Source: Physcomitrium patens | Lineage: Eukaryota > Streptophyta > Bryopsida > Funariales > Funariaceae | Direction: 5' to 3' | Assembly (NCBI RefSeq): GCF_000002425.4 | Contig: NC_037262.1 | Span: 9,713,667 to 9,777,666 of the forward strand | DNA: 64,000 nt | Part shown: positions 59,660-64,000 of the stretch, in pieces | Position numbering within the stretch: position 1 is the stretch's first letter | Layout: each line of letters begins with the position of its first letter | The notes under the pieces: generated by a model | What the model was told of the DNA's origin: nothing | Seen by the model: only the letters and a program-made list of their open reading frames with translations | Databases searched by the model: none | Program-made: the position numbers and the translations under genes

Positions 59660-62600
59660 TTCTTCTTCTTCTTCTTCTTATTACTATTCAAATTAAGATA
59701 TCTTATTCTTTGTTATTAAAATAAATAGTCACTTTATGGTACATTTGTTCAGTATTCCTTGCCTTCTTCTTGCTCTTAAATACAATAAATACGTATTGTT
59801 TTAATTTGTTGTATGTGTTTTTTGTGTTGTACACAGTTTGTACTCATTTTTATTCAATATAATAAAGAAGTTTGAATGTTTACGTCTCACCACTTGTATC
59901 CTACCATTCAATATACTAACGCAAAAATCAGTATGTGTACCAATGATGTAGAGTTGAGATGATTTAAAAAATGGGAACGGAATGTGAACAAATATGCTTG
60001 CATGATTTCCAATCAAAAATTAATTTTTTATGTGCAATATATGATAATTCTACATTCCTAATTTCTTTGATCATTATTATTGATTTTTTAAAATTTTATA
60101 ACTGTGCACGAATTAAAAAAACAGTGTAAAAATTAACATATTATGATAGGGATGCATTTTGTATGAAGATTTTTATATTCTCCTTTAAAATAAAATAAAG
60201 TAAAATAAAAACTATGATAACATATCATACAAAACATGTGATGTATTTAGTCCTTTTGATGTATGATTTTTATTTGGCAATAATAATTGGATGGCTTATT
60301 ATACTCTTAAGAATTCGAATTATTATTTTTATCCGATGGCCCATTCCCCCTTTGTAAAGCTCCCTTCATAATGGTAGCACACTCAAGAAAGAACCCAAGT
60401 ATGCCAGATCATCTACATATTATGATAACCCTTTTTTAGCACACCATGAACTAATGAATGAATGAATGAATTAGGGTAGACAAGTTCCAAGTAGAATCAT
60501 TGAAGAAACAAAGCAACAAAGCAGCTCCAGTTGGGAGCCCATGTTCCGATGTGGAATTGGCATGTGGAGGGCCCTGATATTCTGAACTTATTTGACAGAA
60601 GACTAACTAACTGACTCAGACTGACTGGCACAGGCAAAACTTGTCTTCTGAAGAGTCTGCCTGCCACCTCATCATTTTGCCTGCCACCTCATCTTGAGAG
60701 GAAACGGGGAACTGTCATGCCGTTATTCATTTGAGAGAAGTAATTCATTCATGTTGTTGTTATTATTGACAGCATCATTGCAACATCATACTGACCTTTC
60801 GCAAGACATATACATATATATATATATGTATGTATGTATGTATGTATATTTATTGTAAATTTTATCATACCAGGAGCTTCAAAAATAATAAAACAAATAT
60901 ATGTTAGACTCATTCTGAATCCAATCATGGAAAGGGTTGGTTATGTCTAGTATTGTTTGAATTTTGTAAGTTATACAGTTTTTCAGAACTGGGTGACTGA
61001 GGTTGGTGAGAGGAAGTATGGTCCTTGAAATGAAGGCAAGCTGATAATGTAATCAGAATGATACAATGTATACACTTTGGATGGACTTGTTGTTTGTTAA
61101 TTAATTGGCGTTTTATGGTAAATATGAACTTATGTTATAAAGTACGTAAGAACATTGAATATTTCCAAGGAAGAAATGTTTTTTTTAAATTTTTTTATTA
61201 CTGTTTTGTTTTCCGATAATACTCCTTGTCTTTGATAGATAGATGGTTCAATGCCCATAATAATAATAATAGTAATAGCAAGAATAATAATAATAATAAT
61301 AATGGAGCTGGCACCCATCCCATCTGGCAAGCTCTGGTCCAGTATTGTTGTCACATGGGGTGCAGCCAATAGGGACATGAACACAGGACAAGTGTCAGCC
61401 ATGTCAGCACAAAGTTGCTCCACATTCACTACCTTCTTCATCCATCCAGCCATCCATCCATGCACTCCCTATCTTCTTCATCCATCCATTCATGCACTCA
61501 CTCATCGTTCATCCATCCATTCACGATCAATATTCTGCCCAGTCGTCTCTACACTTTTACTTTTTTTACTTTTTTTAATGTGGTAAAAATTATTTGTTTC
61601 CATATCAAGGTCTTTCAAGGTCCCTATATTGGATTGAAGGTTTGTTCCCGTAACAAAAATGTTACTTAATCTTCTATGTGATTTTAGTCAAGATTTTTGT
61701 AATTGTTTTGAGTAAAAATTGTTTTTAAAGTTACAAAAGAAGTTCGTGTCTAATTGGAAATAGATCTATAGTAAGTATAGAAAGGGGAAAAAATATGAAT
61801 TCTCATAGAGATCTTAAAAAGACAAATAAATTATGATTTTATAAATTAAATATTTTTTAAAAAGTACAAATTAAGAAGTGAAGAGAATTTTAGTAGCTAA
61901 ATTTGAAAAGGTGAAAATTTTGACTTTTAAAGAAATACAAATAGACTATCTTATTAGCCATGATTAGCAAATTGAATAACAATTTGACTCTTTAAAAACA
62001 CTCTTGATTAGAAAGGTGCATCCAAATGTATGTTGAATAAAGGTATAGGAATAATATAAATTATTATGTAATTCATAGTCTTATTAAATGGCAGGCAAAG
62101 AAACCAAGTTTAAAACTATATGGATACTAAAAGAGAGTAATAAAGATGGAAGTTCATTATTGATGAAAAGAATATAAACTAGAGTAAATGGTTGAAGTCT
62201 AAAGCAAGAAAGCTTTGAGAAATACAAAGAAATAAGTTTAGAAGAGCTTATTATAAAGAGAGAAAAAATAAAATATTTTTGTTAGAGTATGCACAATTGA
62301 ACTTGCATAAGTCAATCAAATTATAAAAATTAATGAATTTTTGTCTATGAAGAAATATAAAATGAATAAATATAAAATTCTATAAGAAAGTAGTAAAAAT
62401 TCTACAAGATCATGATAGTTGAATTTATGTTACATGGACTTTTGGAATTACCAATAAGTATGGAATAAGAACGTGTAAGTATAGCTACAACACATACAAT
62501 GATTGGAAAAGAAGCAAGGCTCAATTTATTACTTAATTAGAATTACATATTCCCTAGCTCTATACTATTATCACAAGTGCTATTACTTAGGATCCACAAA

Positions 62601-63259
62601 GTTATGTGCTAATTCTCAACTATCCTATTGTGCTTTCTTTGACCCTTAAACATCCTTCTACCTTATTATGTCCTCTTTAATTTCAACAATCCCATAATAG
62701 CATCTTATCTCTTTGCTTAGTACTCTTATGATGCCATTTTATTGGGGTACTTTAAGAGGTATCATTTGCGAGGGATATAGGTTTCTTAGACAAGTAATAC
62801 CATTGCATGCACTCGTAGTTATCTTAGGTGGATAACAATCTAGTGATGTCTTAAAAAGAAACTATCAAATTTTAGAGTTATGAAAATAATTTGTTGAATA
62901 ATAAATTTAGAGGTGTATTTATTTGATAAATATTTAGAGATGTATTCATATCATAGTTGACCATTTGCTTTAAAAAAAAGGAAAAGAAAAAAAGACTTCA
63001 TCTTTTAACATACCATATTTGAACAATAAATCTAAGATGATTGAATTCACATGAGTATGATCACATCACCATAATATCAATGGACTATGATCATAGATTG
63101 TAACAGATGGTCTATGGTCATATATGAACCATTGAAGCACATACATAACATACTAAAAAAATTTTAAAAAAAAAACTAAAGAAGGACATGATGCAACAAT
63201 TGATTTAAAAAAATAATCAAATTTATAAAAAATAGAGATGATGTTCCTAATGATTTAGA
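59660..63259. other. Intergenic DNA with simple repeats, no gene assigned
   Basis: Simple repeats: (TTC)n 59658-59679, (TA)n/(TATG)n at about 60813-60846, (AAT)n 61257-61300, (CATC)n clusters 61438-61525. 60640-60700 has TGCCTGCCACCTCATC twice, about 22 bases apart. The 111-codon ORFs at 61130-61586 on both strands are simple-repeat translations. No gene recognised. Confidence 0.55.
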
Positions 63260-63592
63260 TGTCACGAACATACACATATAAATCAATAATTACCTATATG
63301 ATTAGATAAAAGTAGATAAAAATAGGTTAGTTCCATAATATCTTCTATTGAAGCTTTTTAGATATTACTTTGATTTTTTAGATTAAAAACATGGTCAATA
63401 AGTTGGCCATGTGCCACAGATGTTGGTAGCTTGAAGAACAAGCTAACTAAGTGGCTTATACATAGAAAATTTGCCTTGTAAGTTAAGGCACGTGTTTAAT
63501 AAAGTCAACACATATTAGAGGTCCTATAGAACATTGCTATATAGCTCATAGTTAGATAATATATATACAGAGGCAAGAATGAAGCTGAAATA
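63260..63592 (+). repeat. LTR fragment of the 29-34 kb gypsy family, inverted
   Basis: It starts TGTCACG, matching the minus-strand LTR start at 34594, and follows that LTR in reverse complement through blocks such as GGTCAATAAGTTGGCCATGTGCCACA and the TATATATA motif (about 63560). It breaks off shortly after, before the second half of the LTR. Confidence 0.75.
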
Positions 63593-64000
63593 AGATTGAG
63601 CTATGTCAAAAACTCAAGATCCTTCTATTCTACAACAACATAGAATCTCATCACAAAATAGGATAAAATAGACTAAAATAGAATTAAACAAAACTATATA
63701 GAATAGGTTATAAAAGACAGGTGAGTAGATGGAAACAAAAAAAAATCGAATTGAACAAAAAGATGTAAAACCAAACTTGACTAAGAAAAAGGGTTTGAAG
63801 TCATAACAGACCAGATGCCCCAAAAGACCCTAGCTAGTCCTATTTATACCTTATCCTACCACGCTAGACTTTCTAGAATATTTTTAGGTCAGCTCTATTT
63901 AGATAACTATCTTAAATTATTTTTTTAGAAGGTTCTATGATAGGCTCTACCTAAATAACTAGCTCTAAATTCTTCCAAAATATTTCGTAGTGGATCTTAT
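63593..64000 (-). repeat. LTR fragment of family B, inverted, running off the window
   Basis: In reverse complement it matches the LTR at 5974-6528: the GTAGAATAGAAGGATCTTGAG block at about 63610-63640, GTATAAATAGGACTAG with its TATA box at about 63835-63850, and CATAGAACCTTCTAAAAAAA further right. The other end is beyond base 64000. Confidence 0.65.

Overview
This is nuclear DNA of a land plant. It has spliced GC-rich genes (a 14-3-3 protein with GT-AG introns and a class I TCP transcription factor, a plant-specific family), nested Ty3/gypsy and Ty1/copia LTR retrotransposons, plant-telomere-like CCCTAAA motifs and many AT microsatellites. The contrast between very AT-rich intergenic DNA and CpG-rich gene islands, with very diverse gypsy elements, would suit a seedless plant (bryophyte or lycophyte). 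That placement is a weak inference. Nothing here is bacterial or viral in layout: there are no operons and no CRISPR.

Layout. 1-4816 is the 5' part of a minus-strand gypsy-like element (partial reverse transcriptase running off the window edge, protease, gag, primer-binding site, and a 1.39 kb LTR carrying a 63-bp tandem array). 4817-6528 is a plus-strand chromovirus remnant with chromodomain, polypurine tract and LTR. About 6816-12497 is a decayed minus-strand gypsy element split by a roughly 1.9 kb LTR-like insertion that holds a telomere-like repeat array. 13500-18170 is a GC-rich island with a six-exon 14-3-3 gene. 18171-24048 is a complete but decayed copia element with paired LTRs. 24049-29112 is AT-rich and contains a 514-base assembly gap between two copies of the same sequence. 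29113-34594 is a young gypsy element with 552-bp LTRs and a perfect 5-bp target duplication. 34595-37085 holds diverged repeats. 37085-42484 is an older relative of the young gypsy element. 43000-48500 is a GC-richer district around a single-exon class I TCP gene (minus strand, ATG at 47113) with a long purine-rich leader. 48500-63250 is mostly AT-rich with microsatellites, one GC-rich unidentified locus (about 55530-56600) and a 340-bp candidate MITE. 63260-64000 is two fused LTR fragments, inverted relatives of the families at 29-34 kb and 6 kb.

Only two host protein genes are secure: 14-3-3 (phosphoserine/threonine adaptor) and TCP (transcription factor of growth and cell division). They lie about 30 kb apart, face opposite ways, and nothing links them functionally. 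Most of the remaining recognisable sequence is retroelement-derived. No new biological system is evident. The most unusual items are the gypsy lineage at the left edge, with a non-Met primer site and repeat-bearing LTRs, the LTR containing telomere-like repeats, the in-frame stops dominating otherwise well-preserved retroelement reading frames, and the alternative 3' end of the 14-3-3 transcript.
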